A stretch of 64,000 nucleotides of DNA from DATMER01 sp034667225 (GTDB taxonomy: Bacteria > Acidobacteriota > Thermoanaerobaculia > Multivoradales > UBA5704). The notes under the pieces are model-generated. The model was not told where the DNA came from. It did not search any database and saw only the letters and a list, made by a program, of their open reading frames with translations. The stretch is from NCBI GenBank assembly GCA_034667225.1, contig JAXDKG010000017.1, forward strand, positions 132,606 to 196,605, written 5' to 3'. Within the stretch, counting starts at the first letter, position 1, and every line of letters begins with the position of its first letter. Below, piece by piece: positions 1 to 9,500 of the stretch. Both the position numbers and the translations under genes were made by a program.

Positions 1-956
1 TGTTCACCCTTCCGGACCAGCCCGGGCTCGTGCCCTATCGCACTTCCTATTACAAGGAAGCCTGGGGCTTCTGCATCGCCCATCACCAATGGCTGGGCCT
101 GGAAGAGGGGGAGTACGAGGTCTGCATCGACTCGACTCTCGAGGATGGCTCGCTGACCTATGGCGAGTGCTTCCTGCAAGGAGAGACGGAGCGGGAGGTT
201 CTGATCTCCTGCCACGTCTGCCATCCCTCGCTCTGCAATGACAACCTTTCCGCCCTGGCGGTCTGCATCTTCCTGGCCGAGGAGCTTGCGAAAGCGCCGC
301 GGCGGCTCTCCTATCGCTTCGTATTCATCCCCGGCACGATCGGCTCTATCACCTGGCTCGCCCGCAACGATTCCAGCCGTATCACCGCCGGGCTCGTGGC
401 CGCGAACCTGGGAGATCCCGGGCATTTCCATTACAAGAAGACCCGCCAAGGAAACGCAGAGATCGACCGCGCCGTGCTTCAGGTGTTGAGAGGCCAGGAG
501 CACGGGGTGGAGGACTTCGTGCCGTTCGGGTACGACGAGCGCCAGTACAGCTCGCCCGGCTTCAACCTGCCGGTGGGCTCGCTCACCCGCACGCCCTACG
601 GCCGCTATCCCGAGTACCACACCTCGGCGGACAACCTCGACTTCATCAAAGCCGAGAGCCTGGAAGGCTCGCTCCAGACCTACCTCTCAGTAATGAAAGT
701 CCTCGAAGGAAACCGGCGCTACCGGAACCTCAACCCTAACTGCGAGCCGCAGCTCGGCCGCCGCGGGCTCTACCGGACGATTGGTGGCGACGATTCCGGG
801 AGACAGCGCGAGCTCGCCCTGCTCTGGGTGCTCAACCTTTCGGACGGCGAACACGGCCTCCTCGACATCGCCGAAAGGTCGGGCATGTCCTTCGAGGCGA
901 TCCAGGCCGCCGCCGATGCGCTGCTGGAAGTCGAGCTGCTGAGGGAGGTCTCATGA
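1..956 (+). CDS. DUF4910/M28-like aminopeptidase-domain protein, 5' end missing
   Basis: The frame is open from base 3, so the true start lies left of the window; an internal GTG at 30 is not needed. The visible part resembles COG4310/DUF4910 proteins, an M28-like aminopeptidase fold often found in surface polysaccharide loci. Metal-site-like motifs are HVCHPSLCNDNLS near bases 210-255 and EYHTSADNLDFI near 615-650. The C-terminal ~60 residues look like a small helical, winged-helix-like segment. The gene overlaps the next one by 4 bp (ATGA), so they are probably co-transcribed. Substrate unknown; the catalytic role is inferred from the fold only. Confidence 0.75.
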   Translation, partial: FTLPDQPGLVPYRTSYYKEAWGFCIAHHQWLGLEEGEYEVCIDSTLEDGSLTYGECFLQGETEREVLISCHVCHPSLCNDNLSALAVCIFLAEELAKAPRRLSYRFVFIPGTIGSITWLARNDSSRITAGLVAANLGDPGHFHYKKTRQGNAEIDRAVLQVLRGQEHGVEDFVPFGYDERQYSSPGFNLPVGSLTRTPYGRYPEYHTSADNLDFIKAESLEGSLQTYLSVMKVLEGNRRYRNLNPNCEPQLGRRGLYRTIGGDDSGRQRELALLWVLNLSDGEHGLLDIAERSGMSFEAIQAAADALLEVELLREVS

Positions 957-1636
957 AGGGACAGGTCGCCTTGATCACCGGAGCCAGCGGTGGCATCGGC
1001 TCCGCCATAGCGCGCGCTCTCGCCGAGGAAGGCGTCCGTCTTTTCCTGGTGGGAAGAAATCTGGAGAATCTGACCGGCGGAGAAGCCTTTCAAGCTGACC
1101 TCACGGACGACGCCCAGCTCCGCGCCACGGCGGCGAAGGTCCGGGAGGTCTACGGAGGGGTGGACCTCCTGATCCACAGCATCGGCCTCTTCCGGGCCGG
1201 TCCGATCGCAACCTCTCCGATTGAAGACCTCGACGCTCAATACCGCGTGAACCTCCGGGTCCCCTACCTCCTCACTCAGGAGCTTCTCCCCTCGCTGATC
1301 GAGAGGCAGGGCCAGGTGGTCTTCATCAACTCCGGCGCCGGCTCCCACCCGGCGAAGGGGAGCTGGGGAGCCTACTCCGCGACCAAGCACGGTCTGCGCG
1401 CTCTCGCCGACTCGCTGAGGGATGAGGTCAACCGCAAAGGAGTTCGCGTGCTCACCGTCTTCCCGGGCCGCACCGCCACCCCCATGCAGGAAGAGGTTCA
1501 CCGCTTCGAAGGCCGACCCTACGACCCAACCCGCTTCCTCCAGCCCGAGGACGTTGCCGCCTCCGTCGTGCAGGCTCTTTGCCTGCCGCGGACCGCGGAG
1601 CTGACCGACCTGCACATCCGGCCGATGCGGGGGTAG
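953..1636 (+). CDS. SDR family NAD(P)-dependent oxidoreductase
   Basis: A 227-residue classical short-chain dehydrogenase/reductase. The dinucleotide-binding motif TGASGGIG is at residues 9-16, the catalytic serine at about 127 (INSGAGS), and YSATK at 141-145. The usual NNAG motif is replaced by HSIG, which is tolerated in the family. The length is normal for a minimal SDR with no extra domain. It is translationally coupled by a 4-bp overlap to the upstream aminopeptidase-like gene. The substrate cannot be read from the sequence. Its stop codon is followed within 4 bases by repeat array 1. Confidence 0.88.
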   Translation: MKGQVALITGASGGIGSAIARALAEEGVRLFLVGRNLENLTGGEAFQADLTDDAQLRATAAKVREVYGGVDLLIHSIGLFRAGPIATSPIEDLDAQYRVNLRVPYLLTQELLPSLIERQGQVVFINSGAGSHPAKGSWGAYSATKHGLRALADSLRDEVNRKGVRVLTVFPGRTATPMQEEVHRFEGRPYDPTRFLQPEDVAASVVQALCLPRTAELTDLHIRPMRG

Positions 1637-1639
1637 CCC

Positions 1640-1833
1640 GTAAGTCATTTCCCCGTGCCGGTAAGCCACTTACCCATTTCCCGTAAGTCACTTTCCTGTA
1701 CCAGGTAAGTCATTTCCCTGGGCCCGTAAGTCACTTACCTGCCCTCGGAAGTCAGCTCCCCACGCCCGTAAGTCACTTCCCTGTAGTTGGTAAGTCACTG
1801 CCCCCGCGCCCGGAAGTCTGTTCCGGCCCGCCC
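1640..1833. repeat. Intergenic array 1: nine units of 21-22 bp
   Basis: Nine imperfect units start at 1640, 1661, 1683, 1705, 1726, 1747, 1768, 1790 and 1812, a spacing of 21 or 22 bp. The core is close to GTAAGTCACTTCC, itself nearly palindromic (the units at 1661 and 1726 end in TTAC, mirroring GTAA), followed by a variable C-rich spacer of 8-9 bp. Some units begin GGAAGTC. The mixed period rules out a coding repeat. Bases 1834-1903 after it hold nothing I recognise. It fills the gap between the SDR gene and the next leader. Arrays at 16302 and 44845 share the architecture with different cores. Confidence 0.85.
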
Positions 1834-1903
1834 GCTCACGTCGCCGCCAGCTGAGGAAGAGGAAGCCCAGGCCAGGGCACCAGGTCCGTGCCGGCCGCGC
1901 CCG

Positions 1904-2135
1904 TTGTAATTAGTCCTACACCTTTACATTCTTACATAAGCCCCCAGCCTCGGCCTCAGCCCGGGGGTTACGGTTCGAGATGTGGGCTGCCGGTTCCGGA
2001 CAGCCTCTGTAATCCGCAAAGCAGTCAAGACTGGCTCAGTATTTCGATATTCCATAACTGGCAGCACAATTGCAATAAGGCCGCGAACGCTCGGTCCAAT
2101 TCAGGCCGTAAGCTGTACTCAACGAAGGGGTGTCC
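1904..2135 (+). promoter_or_regulatory. Duplicated leader, copy A (promoter/5'UTR region)
   Basis: Together with the first ~60 coding bases (to about 2197), this region is clearly homologous to 4521-4812. Shared blocks include TTGTAATTA, TACATAAG, ATAACTGGCAGCA, CGCTCGGTCCAATTCAGGCC and GTAAGCTGTACTCA. The AT-rich left edge is the likeliest promoter area, but I cannot assign -35/-10 boxes confidently. The right edge carries AAGGGG five bases before the GTG start at 2136. Copy A also contains a CCCCC...GGGGG pairing near 1940-1967 that copy B lacks. Conservation through the signal peptide suggests a duplicated expression and export cassette. Confidence 0.6.
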
Positions 2136-3380
2136 GTGAAGTTCAGGCTCCTTGCCGCTGCTGCTGCGCTCTGTCTCTCAACCATGAATCTCCCCCCGGC
2201 TTCCGCGGTGATCGGAACGATCGACGCCGTGCCCGCCGCGACCCTGCTGCTCCCGTACTTCGAGGTGGACATCGCCAACCAGAACGGCGTGGATACCATG
2301 TTCTCGATCAACAACGCCTCCAACCTTGCCGTCCTGGCGCATGTCACGGTGTGGACCGACCAGTCGGTCCCGGCGCTCGACTTCGCCGTCTACCTGACCG
2401 GCTATGACGTCCAGACGATCAGCCTGCGCGACATCTTCGTCAGCGGCAACCTGCCGCGCACGGCGTCTGCCGGTCAGGATTCGACGGACACGATCAGCCC
2501 GCAGGGCCCGATGTCCCAGGACATCAACTTCCCCTCCTGCTCGTCGCTGCCGTATGCGCCGGGCGCGGTCAGCGCTTCGTTCCGCAGCCACCTGCAGGCC
2601 TGGTTCCAGGGCAATCAGTCCCCGGCGACCGGCAACTGCGCCGGTTCCAAGCAGCCCGACACCAACATCCTCCGCGGCTACGTCACGGTCGACACCGTGA
2701 ACGCCTGCAACCTGTTCTTCCCCTCGGACTGGGCGTTCTACGACCAGTTCGTGACCGACCAGAACGTCCTCTGGGGCGACTACTTCTACTTCAACCCCGA
2801 CCCGGTGACCGGCAACATCGCTCAGGGCGACACGCTGGTGCACATCGAGGCCTGCCCCACCTGTTTCGCCGCGGGCGACCACACCTTCTACGGTCGCTAC
2901 AACGGTGCCACGGCGGCCGACGCCCGCGAGCCCCTGCCGACCACGATGGCTGCTCGTTACGAGAACGGCGACCTCTTCGGCAGCGGCACGGACTTCCTCG
3001 TCTGGCGTGAAGCCAATGAGAGCGACTCGGCCTACAACTGCAATCTGCAGGGTCCGTCGAGCTGGTACCCGCTCAGCTTCTTCCAAGTCCTGATCTTCGA
3101 CGACAAGGAGACCGTGAGAGACGCCGAGGAATGCTGGTGGGGCGAACCGGACTGCACCCCCACTGTCATGATCCCGAACGCGGCAAACAGGATAGACGCC
3201 GCCAGCGGCTTGCTGGCACCCTTCGCTTCCGGTTGGATGCACCTCAACCTTCAGCAACCCGAGACCATCCCTATCTATTCAGATCCCTATGCCCAGATGT
3301 GGCTGACCACTGTGATGGAGGGCTCAGGTCGGTACGGCGTCGGCTTTTCGGCCATCCAGCTCGACAACGCCAACCAATGA
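2136..3380 (+). CDS. Exported protein of unknown function
   Basis: A 414-residue protein with a clear signal peptide (MKFRLLAAAAALCLS, then an A-S-A cleavage site near residue 24). The mature part is rich in aromatic residues, Asp/Asn and paired cysteines (CSSL, CAGS, CNLF, CPTC, CWWGEPDC), as in a disulphide-stabilised extracellular beta protein. No catalytic motif is recognised. GTG 2136 is preferred over GTG 2130 because it keeps the AAGGGG ribosome site at normal spacing and matches the starts of the two related leaders downstream. It is the first of three exported genes with related leaders. Confidence 0.75.
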   Translation: MKFRLLAAAAALCLSTMNLPPASAVIGTIDAVPAATLLLPYFEVDIANQNGVDTMFSINNASNLAVLAHVTVWTDQSVPALDFAVYLTGYDVQTISLRDIFVSGNLPRTASAGQDSTDTISPQGPMSQDINFPSCSSLPYAPGAVSASFRSHLQAWFQGNQSPATGNCAGSKQPDTNILRGYVTVDTVNACNLFFPSDWAFYDQFVTDQNVLWGDYFYFNPDPVTGNIAQGDTLVHIEACPTCFAAGDHTFYGRYNGATAADAREPLPTTMAARYENGDLFGSGTDFLVWREANESDSAYNCNLQGPSSWYPLSFFQVLIFDDKETVRDAEECWWGEPDCTPTVMIPNAANRIDAASGLLAPFASGWMHLNLQQPETIPIYSDPYAQMWLTTVMEGSGRYGVGFSAIQLDNANQ

Positions 3381-3443
3381 CCTCTCAAGACCAGAGTCCT
3401 CAGGCCGATGTTGGCCAAAGGATGTAAAGAGGAAGGAGTCTCT

Positions 3444-4451
3444 GTGAAGCTTAGATTGCTGTCGTTTGCTGCCGCTCTCTGTCTATCGGTCGTGCTCTCG
3501 GCCGGCCCGGGCTTTGCCCAAGCCGAGGAGATCAAACTGGAACCCGAGCTCGTACGCCAAATGCTCCAGGAGGGGTGGATCAAAGTGGAGGAGGGAGTGC
3601 TGCAGCGGACCGAGTGGGGGCCGCTGGAGACCTTCACCTATGGTGAGGACGGTCTGCGCTGGGCCGCGCAAAAGCTCGAGGCCCGCATCGAGCTCCTCGA
3701 GAAAGAATATGCGAGCCATCCTACCGAGAAGCTCGCCGGCATCCTCGAGAGCCTTGAGAGCCGGCTCCTCGAGATGAACGAGGTCATGACGTCCGGCGCC
3801 GCCAGGGCAGAGGTCGTCAGCCCCGACGAGCTCGCGGATTGCAACATCTCCTACGGGGGGACGGCCACCGCCGGTCCTCAGACCGGTGCTTCGGCCCCGG
3901 GCGTCAAGGCGAACGCCACCGCTCATTTCCACGCCACTTGCGGCCAGATCGGGGGCGCCTACGCCTATGCCTACGCCCGGACGTGGGTGGGGACGGAAAA
4001 CGTCGACATCGATGACGACCCGAAGGACGACAGCTCCTCGGTGGACAGCACCGCCTCGGCCAGCGCGTCCGGCCACCTCGACTGCTTTTCCGACGCCGGC
4101 GCCCAGGTCTGGAGCCCCCAGCTCAGCATCGACTACTACGTCGAGCAGACCAACTACTCCTGCCCGCCCCCCCCGTTCACGGCCTCGATCAGCGGCCCCT
4201 CGGATGTCTGGCTCGACAGCAACCACTACTGCGAGACCGTGACGTGGACTGCCAGCGCGATCGGAGGGAGCGGCGTTTACAGCTACAAGTGGTATCTCGG
4301 CACGGGTACCATCGTCGTGGGCACCGGAAGCTCGTGGTCCAGGACGTACTGCCAGACCAATCGGCAAGTCGACCTCAGGGTCGTCGCCACCGACACCAGC
4401 TCACCCGCCAAGACCGACGACGCCACCTTCACCACCTTGATTCACTACTAG
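3444..4451 (+). CDS. Exported protein with N-terminal repeat-family domain and Ig/PKD-like C-terminus
   Basis: A 335-residue protein starting at GTG 3444 after GGAAGGAG; an in-frame ATG at 3408 would place extra residues before the signal peptide. Signal sequence MKLRLLSFAAALCLSVVLS. Residues ~28-90 (MLQEGW, VLQR, TYGEDGLRW, LEKEYASHP) are paralogous to the N-terminus of the protein at 4752, and both contain an AYAYA-rich cysteine-containing middle domain. The C-terminal ~85 residues (YSYKWYLGTG, VDLRVVATD) look like an Ig/PKD-type adhesion fold. Function unknown, probably extracellular and binding. Bases 4452-4520 after it hold nothing recognisable. Confidence 0.75.
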   Translation: MKLRLLSFAAALCLSVVLSAGPGFAQAEEIKLEPELVRQMLQEGWIKVEEGVLQRTEWGPLETFTYGEDGLRWAAQKLEARIELLEKEYASHPTEKLAGILESLESRLLEMNEVMTSGAARAEVVSPDELADCNISYGGTATAGPQTGASAPGVKANATAHFHATCGQIGGAYAYAYARTWVGTENVDIDDDPKDDSSSVDSTASASASGHLDCFSDAGAQVWSPQLSIDYYVEQTNYSCPPPPFTASISGPSDVWLDSNHYCETVTWTASAIGGSGVYSYKWYLGTGTIVVGTGSSWSRTYCQTNRQVDLRVVATDTSSPAKTDDATFTTLIHY

Positions 4452-4520
4452 GGACTTGCCGAGGAGCTCGCCGCTTGGCACTACGTCACGATGACGCCTG
4501 GCGGGAGCTCATCGAGTCAA

Positions 4521-4751
4521 TTGTAATTAATCCTATTAGCCTTGACTTTTTACATAAGTCCGCAGCCTTCACTCCAGCTCGACGGTTACGCTTCGAGATG
4601 CTGGCTGCCGGATCCGGGTGGCCTCGATATCCTCAAAACGGACGGCAGTAGTCCCGCATTTCCACATTCAATAACTGGCAGCATAGTTGCACTGAGGCGG
4701 CGAGCGCTCGGTCCAATTCAGGCCGTAAGCTGTACTCAGTAGGGGGTGTTT
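4521..4751 (+). promoter_or_regulatory. Duplicated leader, copy B (promoter/5'UTR region)
   Basis: Homologous to 1904-2135 over its whole length, continuing into coding sequence to about 4812. The best conserved blocks are the AT-rich left end, the ACTGGCAGCA segment and the last ~55 bases before the start codon (CGCTCGGTCCAATTC through GTACTCA). It contains TTGACTTTTTACATAAG near 4542, but no convincingly spaced -10 box. A GGGGG ribosome site lies 5-9 bases before GTG 4752. It drives the CBM6 protein gene. Confidence 0.58.
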
Positions 4752-6377
4752 GTGAAGTTCAGACTCCTTGCCGGCGCTGCTGCGCTCTGTCTCTCGACCA
4801 CGAATCTCCCCCGTGCCTCGGCGCAGCCGATGGAACGCATGCTTCAGGAGGGTTGGCAAGCCGTGCAGGACGGGGTCCTGCAGCGGGACCTGGGAGAGGG
4901 GCGAGTCGAAACCTACAGCTACGGCGAGCAGGGCAAGCGCTGGCAGGCGCAGCGGCTCGCCAAGCGCATCGCCTCCCTGGAACGTGAATACCGTGCTCAT
5001 CCCTCCACTCGCCTCGCCGAGATCCTGGCGGCGCTCAAGGGAGACCTCCGGCAGCCGAAGCAGGTCCTCAAAAGCTCCAGCGTGAGCAGTGGGGAAATCG
5101 AATCCACCAGCGCCGGGCTGACGGCAGGCTGTGAGCCGACCGTGACACTCGGAGCCAACGCCGCTCCGCAGTCGACTCGGGTCCCGGGGGCGACCGCCAG
5201 CGCCCACGTGTCGTTCCAGAGCCCAGCCGAGTGCTACGGAAACACCTACGCCTACGCCTACTCCCGGGCCACCTTCGGAAGCACCATGAACGACGACAGC
5301 CAGGAGGATGCGCAGTCCGACGGCACCGTCCTGTCAGCCTCTCTTTCCGTGAGCGCCACCGGCTCGGCCGACTGCTTCTCCGAAAGCTACGCCCGGGCCT
5401 GGATCGAGGACCGCAGCTACGAGGTCTCCGACGTGAACTACGCCTGCACCGCGGGCCCGTCGGATGCGACGCCCTACGGTCTGCCCTTCGCGATCCCCGG
5501 CACGGTCAAGGCCGCGGATTTCGACAATGGTGGAGAAGGGGTCGCCTCCCACGAGGTCACGCCCGACCTGGACAACGACAACTACCGTGCGACCGACGTG
5601 GACCTGTACGAAGACATGGTCGTCCGGCTCGAGGCCGGAGACTGGATGCAGTACACCCTCGATGTCCCGGCTCCCGGCACCTACACCCTGATCGCCCAGA
5701 CCGGGGCGTTCGAGGCGGGTGGCATGTTCCATCTTGAGCTCGACGGCGTCGATGTGACCGGACCGGTGGCGGTCCCGGCGACGGGAGGCTGGACGAAGTG
5801 GAGCACGGCCATCCGCAACGCGGTGAAGTTCCCGGCGGCCGGCCACCACACGCTGCGCTTCAAGGTGGACTCGGGCTTCGACGGCTTCCAGTCCCTGCGC
5901 TTCGTCGTGGCGCAGGCGCCGTTCGGCGGCACGGCTCGCACCCTCCCGGGCACGATCAAGGCCGTGGACTTCGACGAAGGCGGGGAGATGCTCTCCTATC
6001 ACGACAACACGGCCGGCTGCGAGTTGAGCTGCGGCTACCGCATCGCGGACGTGGACCGCTATGAAACGGTCGTCTACTTCACCACTGCCGGCGAGTGGAT
6101 GGAGTACACGGTGGACGTCACCACGACCGGCGTCTACACGATGATGTTCAAGGTCAGCTCCTACGAGGGAGGCGGGACCTTCCACGTGGAGATCGACGGG
6201 GCGAACGTGACCGGTCCGCTCACCTTCCCGAATACCGGCAGTTGGGGTGTGTACCAGACGGTCACCAAGACCGGGGTGAGCCTCACAGCCGGCCGCCGTG
6301 TGATGCGGCTCGTGATCGATAGCGACGCGGGCTCCATCGATGCTGGAACCTTCGACACCATCACCGTACAGCCCTGA
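4752..6377 (+). CDS. Exported two-domain CBM6-like carbohydrate-binding protein
   Basis: A 541-residue protein. GTG 4752 is chosen by analogy with the sister leaders. Signal peptide MKFRLLAGAAALCLSTT, cleaved near ASA (~24). Residues ~26-230 are paralogous to the protein at 3444 (MLQEGW, VLQRD, TYSYGEQGKRW, then an AYAYS/Cys domain). Two tandem CBM6-type modules follow (about 240-390 and 395-541), each with PGT(V/I)KA-DFD-GGE, a WM-YT-DV strand and the GxFHLELDGVDVTGP / GTFHVEIDGANVTGP signature. CBM6 modules bind beta-glucans, xylans or similar polymers. No catalytic domain is visible, so it is probably a secreted polysaccharide-binding or surface protein. Confidence 0.85.
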   Translation: MKFRLLAGAAALCLSTTNLPRASAQPMERMLQEGWQAVQDGVLQRDLGEGRVETYSYGEQGKRWQAQRLAKRIASLEREYRAHPSTRLAEILAALKGDLRQPKQVLKSSSVSSGEIESTSAGLTAGCEPTVTLGANAAPQSTRVPGATASAHVSFQSPAECYGNTYAYAYSRATFGSTMNDDSQEDAQSDGTVLSASLSVSATGSADCFSESYARAWIEDRSYEVSDVNYACTAGPSDATPYGLPFAIPGTVKAADFDNGGEGVASHEVTPDLDNDNYRATDVDLYEDMVVRLEAGDWMQYTLDVPAPGTYTLIAQTGAFEAGGMFHLELDGVDVTGPVAVPATGGWTKWSTAIRNAVKFPAAGHHTLRFKVDSGFDGFQSLRFVVAQAPFGGTARTLPGTIKAVDFDEGGEMLSYHDNTAGCELSCGYRIADVDRYETVVYFTTAGEWMEYTVDVTTTGVYTMMFKVSSYEGGGTFHVEIDGANVTGPLTFPNTGSWGVYQTVTKTGVSLTAGRRVMRLVIDSDAGSIDAGTFDTITVQP

Positions 6378-6394
6378 CAAGGCGGTTTCAACGT

Positions 6395-6487
6395 GGATGT
6401 AAAGAGGAAGAAGTCTCTGTGAAGTTCAGATTGTTGTCGCCGGCTCGCCGGCCCGCCCTCTGTTTCAGAACGCTTGGGACGCTGTAA
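6395..6487 (+). pseudogene. Truncated fourth copy of the exported-protein leader
   Basis: The stretch GGATGTAAAGAGGAAG...GTCTCTGTGAAG repeats the leader of the 3444 gene almost exactly, with a GTG at 6419. The reading frame continues MKFRLLS and then shifts to unrelated arginine-rich codons, ending at TAA 6485 after 22 residues. It looks like the remnant of a signal-peptide cassette whose body was lost. A functional leader peptide for the oxidase gene 60 bases downstream is possible but unsupported. Confidence 0.6.
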
Positions 6488-6548
6488 CTTCCGAGCGGGT
6501 AGTGCCTCCCTAGCAGGCTCCCCCAGCTCGTCACAACGTGGAGGATCG

Positions 6549-9500
6549 ATGTTTCGAAAGCTTTTTGTCGCGATGTTTCTCGCGGCGCTTCTCGCCCCTC
6601 TGGGCGCCGCACGGGCGCAGACCTGCGCCCGCACTCTGACGGCCGACGTGGTCGCCTTCGATCAGGTTTTCTTCTGGAACCGCCTCGGCGCGGTGCAGCC
6701 CCAGGGCATGATGTTCGCCCTGCGGCGCGACGTGGTACCGATCAGCGGCACGGCCCTCTCCGCCGGCAACGTCAAGCTGCGGGCGGACAAGCGGCCGCGC
6801 CCCATGGTGCTGCGCATGAACGTGGGCGACTGCCTGCGGATCAGCTTCCAGAACCTGCTGAGCTCCACCCGGCGCGACGACAACCAGTCCGCCACCCGCT
6901 GGGCGTCGATCCACGCCGTGGGCATGCAGCTCACCTCTTCGACGCTGGACGACGGCTCGTACGTAGGCGCCAACCCCAACGGGCTGGTGGACGTGGGGCA
7001 GTCCACCGTCTATACGCTCTACGCCGGTCGCGAGGGGGAGCATGTGATCTACAGCGCCGGCGCCCTGGCGGGCGGTGAGGGGGATGGCGGTCACGTCAAC
7101 TCCGGCCTGTTCGGCGCCATCCTCGTCGAGCCGGCGGGATCACGCTGGTACCGCAGCCAGGTGACGCGCCAGGACCTCGATTATGCCAGCACGGCGACGA
7201 CCACCCTCAGCCAGCCGGTCGTGAACTATGAAGCGGTCTACCCGGGCGGCCATCCCCGGGCAGGGACCCCCGTCCTTCACATGCTCAACGGCACCGAAAT
7301 CGTCCATACCGACTTGAACGCCGTCATTACCGGGTCGCTGCCGAGCAGCGGCGCCAAGGGCTGGTTCCCAGGGGGGACCTTCCCGGCCAACGTCACCCAC
7401 CCGCAGCGCGAGCAGCCATTCCGGGAGTTCACGGTCATCTACCATGACGAGATCGGCGCCGTGCAGGCCTTCCCCCAGTTCGAGGGGCGCGAGCTCGGCC
7501 ATACGCTGCACAGCGCCCGCGACGCCTTCGCCATCAACTACGGCACGGGCGGCATCGGCGCCGAGGTCCTGGCCAACCGATTCCAGGTCGGGCCCATGCA
7601 CGCCTGCACCGAGTGCAAGTACGAGGAGTTCTTCCTCTCCTCCTGGGTGGTGGGCGATCCCGCCATGGTGGTGGACGTGCCGGCCAACCACCCGTGCACG
7701 GTCCAGAACATCCGCGACGCCGGCGAGCCCACCTACGCCGCGAACCCGTGCACGCCGACGCCCGGGGTCAAGGCCACAAAGGCCTTCTACCCGGATGACC
7801 CGTCGAACGTCCACCACGGCTACCTGAACGACCACACCCGGTTCCGGGTGCTCCATGCCGGCAGCAAGGAGCACCACATCCATCACCTGCACGCCCACCA
7901 GTGGCTGTTCACGGCCGACAGCGACAAGTCGACCTACCTGGACAGCCAGGCCATCGGACCGGGCGCTTCCTTCACGGCGGAGATCGCCTATGAAGGGGGC
8001 GGCAACCGCAATAAGACGGCGGGCGACTCGATCTTCCACTGCCACTTCTACCCGCACTTCGCCCAGGGCATGTGGGAGCTCTGGCGGGTCCACGACGTGT
8101 TCGAGCGCGGCACGATCCTCGATGGTGCCGGGCGGCCGGCGTCGGGAAACAACCGCGCCCTGCCCGATGGCGAGATCGCCGCCGGCACGCCGATCCCGGC
8201 CCTCATCCCGCTGCCCGGCAAGCCGATGCCGCCGATGCCGGGCGCCACGGTCCAGATCTCCGGTGGCCAGCCGCAGGTCAGCGGAACCGGCAACCCCGGG
8301 TTCCCCTTCTTCGTCCCCGCCAAGGCCGGGCATCGCCCGCCCAAGCCGCCGCTCGACACCAGGGATGACGGCGGCCTGCCGCGGCACCGGATCAATAGCG
8401 GTACCTTTGTCGAGGCCCACACCCGGCTCGACTTCCACAAGGAGCTGCTGACCGCCCAGGCCGAGCAGATCCCGGAGGACGGCACGACAGTGGAGAAGCA
8501 GGCCATGACCTTCCACGAGCAGGCGAGCCACCCGAGCTGCGAGCCGAACGGCACGTGCGGCGTGAGCTTCGCCACCAACGGCAGGTCGCGGGTGGCCGGC
8601 GCGCCCTTCGCCGAGCCGTGCGACACCGTCTCGGCGGCCACCCCCCGTACCATCAAGGGGGCCGACATCGAGGACGACGTCAAGCTCAACAAGGCCGGCT
8701 GGCACTTCCCCCAGCAGCGTTTCAGCGCCCTTTGGGAAGACGTCGACGACTTCCTCGCCCTCTCCGGCGGCACCAAGAAGCCGCCCGAGCCGCTCTTCTT
8801 CCGCGCCAACAGCGGCACCTGCATCGACTTCTGGCTCACGAACCTGGTGCCCAAGGAGTACAAGCTCGACGACTTCCAGGTGCGCACGCCCACCGACATC
8901 CTGGGCCAGCACATCCACCTGGTGAAGTTCGACGTGACCTCCTCCGACGGCGCGGCGAACGGCTTCAACTACGAGGACGGCTCGTTCAGCCCCGGCGAGG
9001 TGCAGGAGCGCGTCCACGCCATCCGCGCCTTCAACGGCTGCTCCGAGCCCACCGACTCCCGCGACGGCACCTTCACCTGTCCCAAGGCCAAGCCCCATCC
9101 GTTCTTCGGCGCCGGCCCGGACAAGGATGGCGACGGCGTGGCCGACTGGCTCGGCGCCCAGACCACGATCCAGCGCTGGTGGGCCGATCCGGTCAAGGAC
9201 AACGCGGGCAACGACCGCACGCTGCGCACGGTCTTCACCCACGACCACTTCGGTCCCTCGACCCACCAGCAGGCCGGGCTCTACGCCGGCCTGGTGGTCG
9301 AGCCCGCGGGCTCGACCTGGGTCCACAACGAGACCGGCGCCACTCTGGGCGGCGGCCACGACGGCGGCCCGACCTCCTGGCAGGCGGTCATCGATCCGCC
9401 CACCGAGCCGGCCTACCGCGAGTTCCTCCTGGAGTTCGGCGACTTCCAACTCGCCTATGAGGCGGACAGCGACCCCTGCCGCTTCGACGCGGGCCTGGGC

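Noticed and set aside
1960..1985. tRNA-like GGTTCGAGA box in the duplicated leader
   Set aside because: No acceptor, anticodon or D-arm can be built around it; it is simply a conserved part of the leader.
7140..9449. 769-residue minus-strand frame opposite the multicopper oxidase
   Set aside because: High-GC antisense shadow rich in Gly/Val/Arg with no domain; the plus strand has clear copper motifs.
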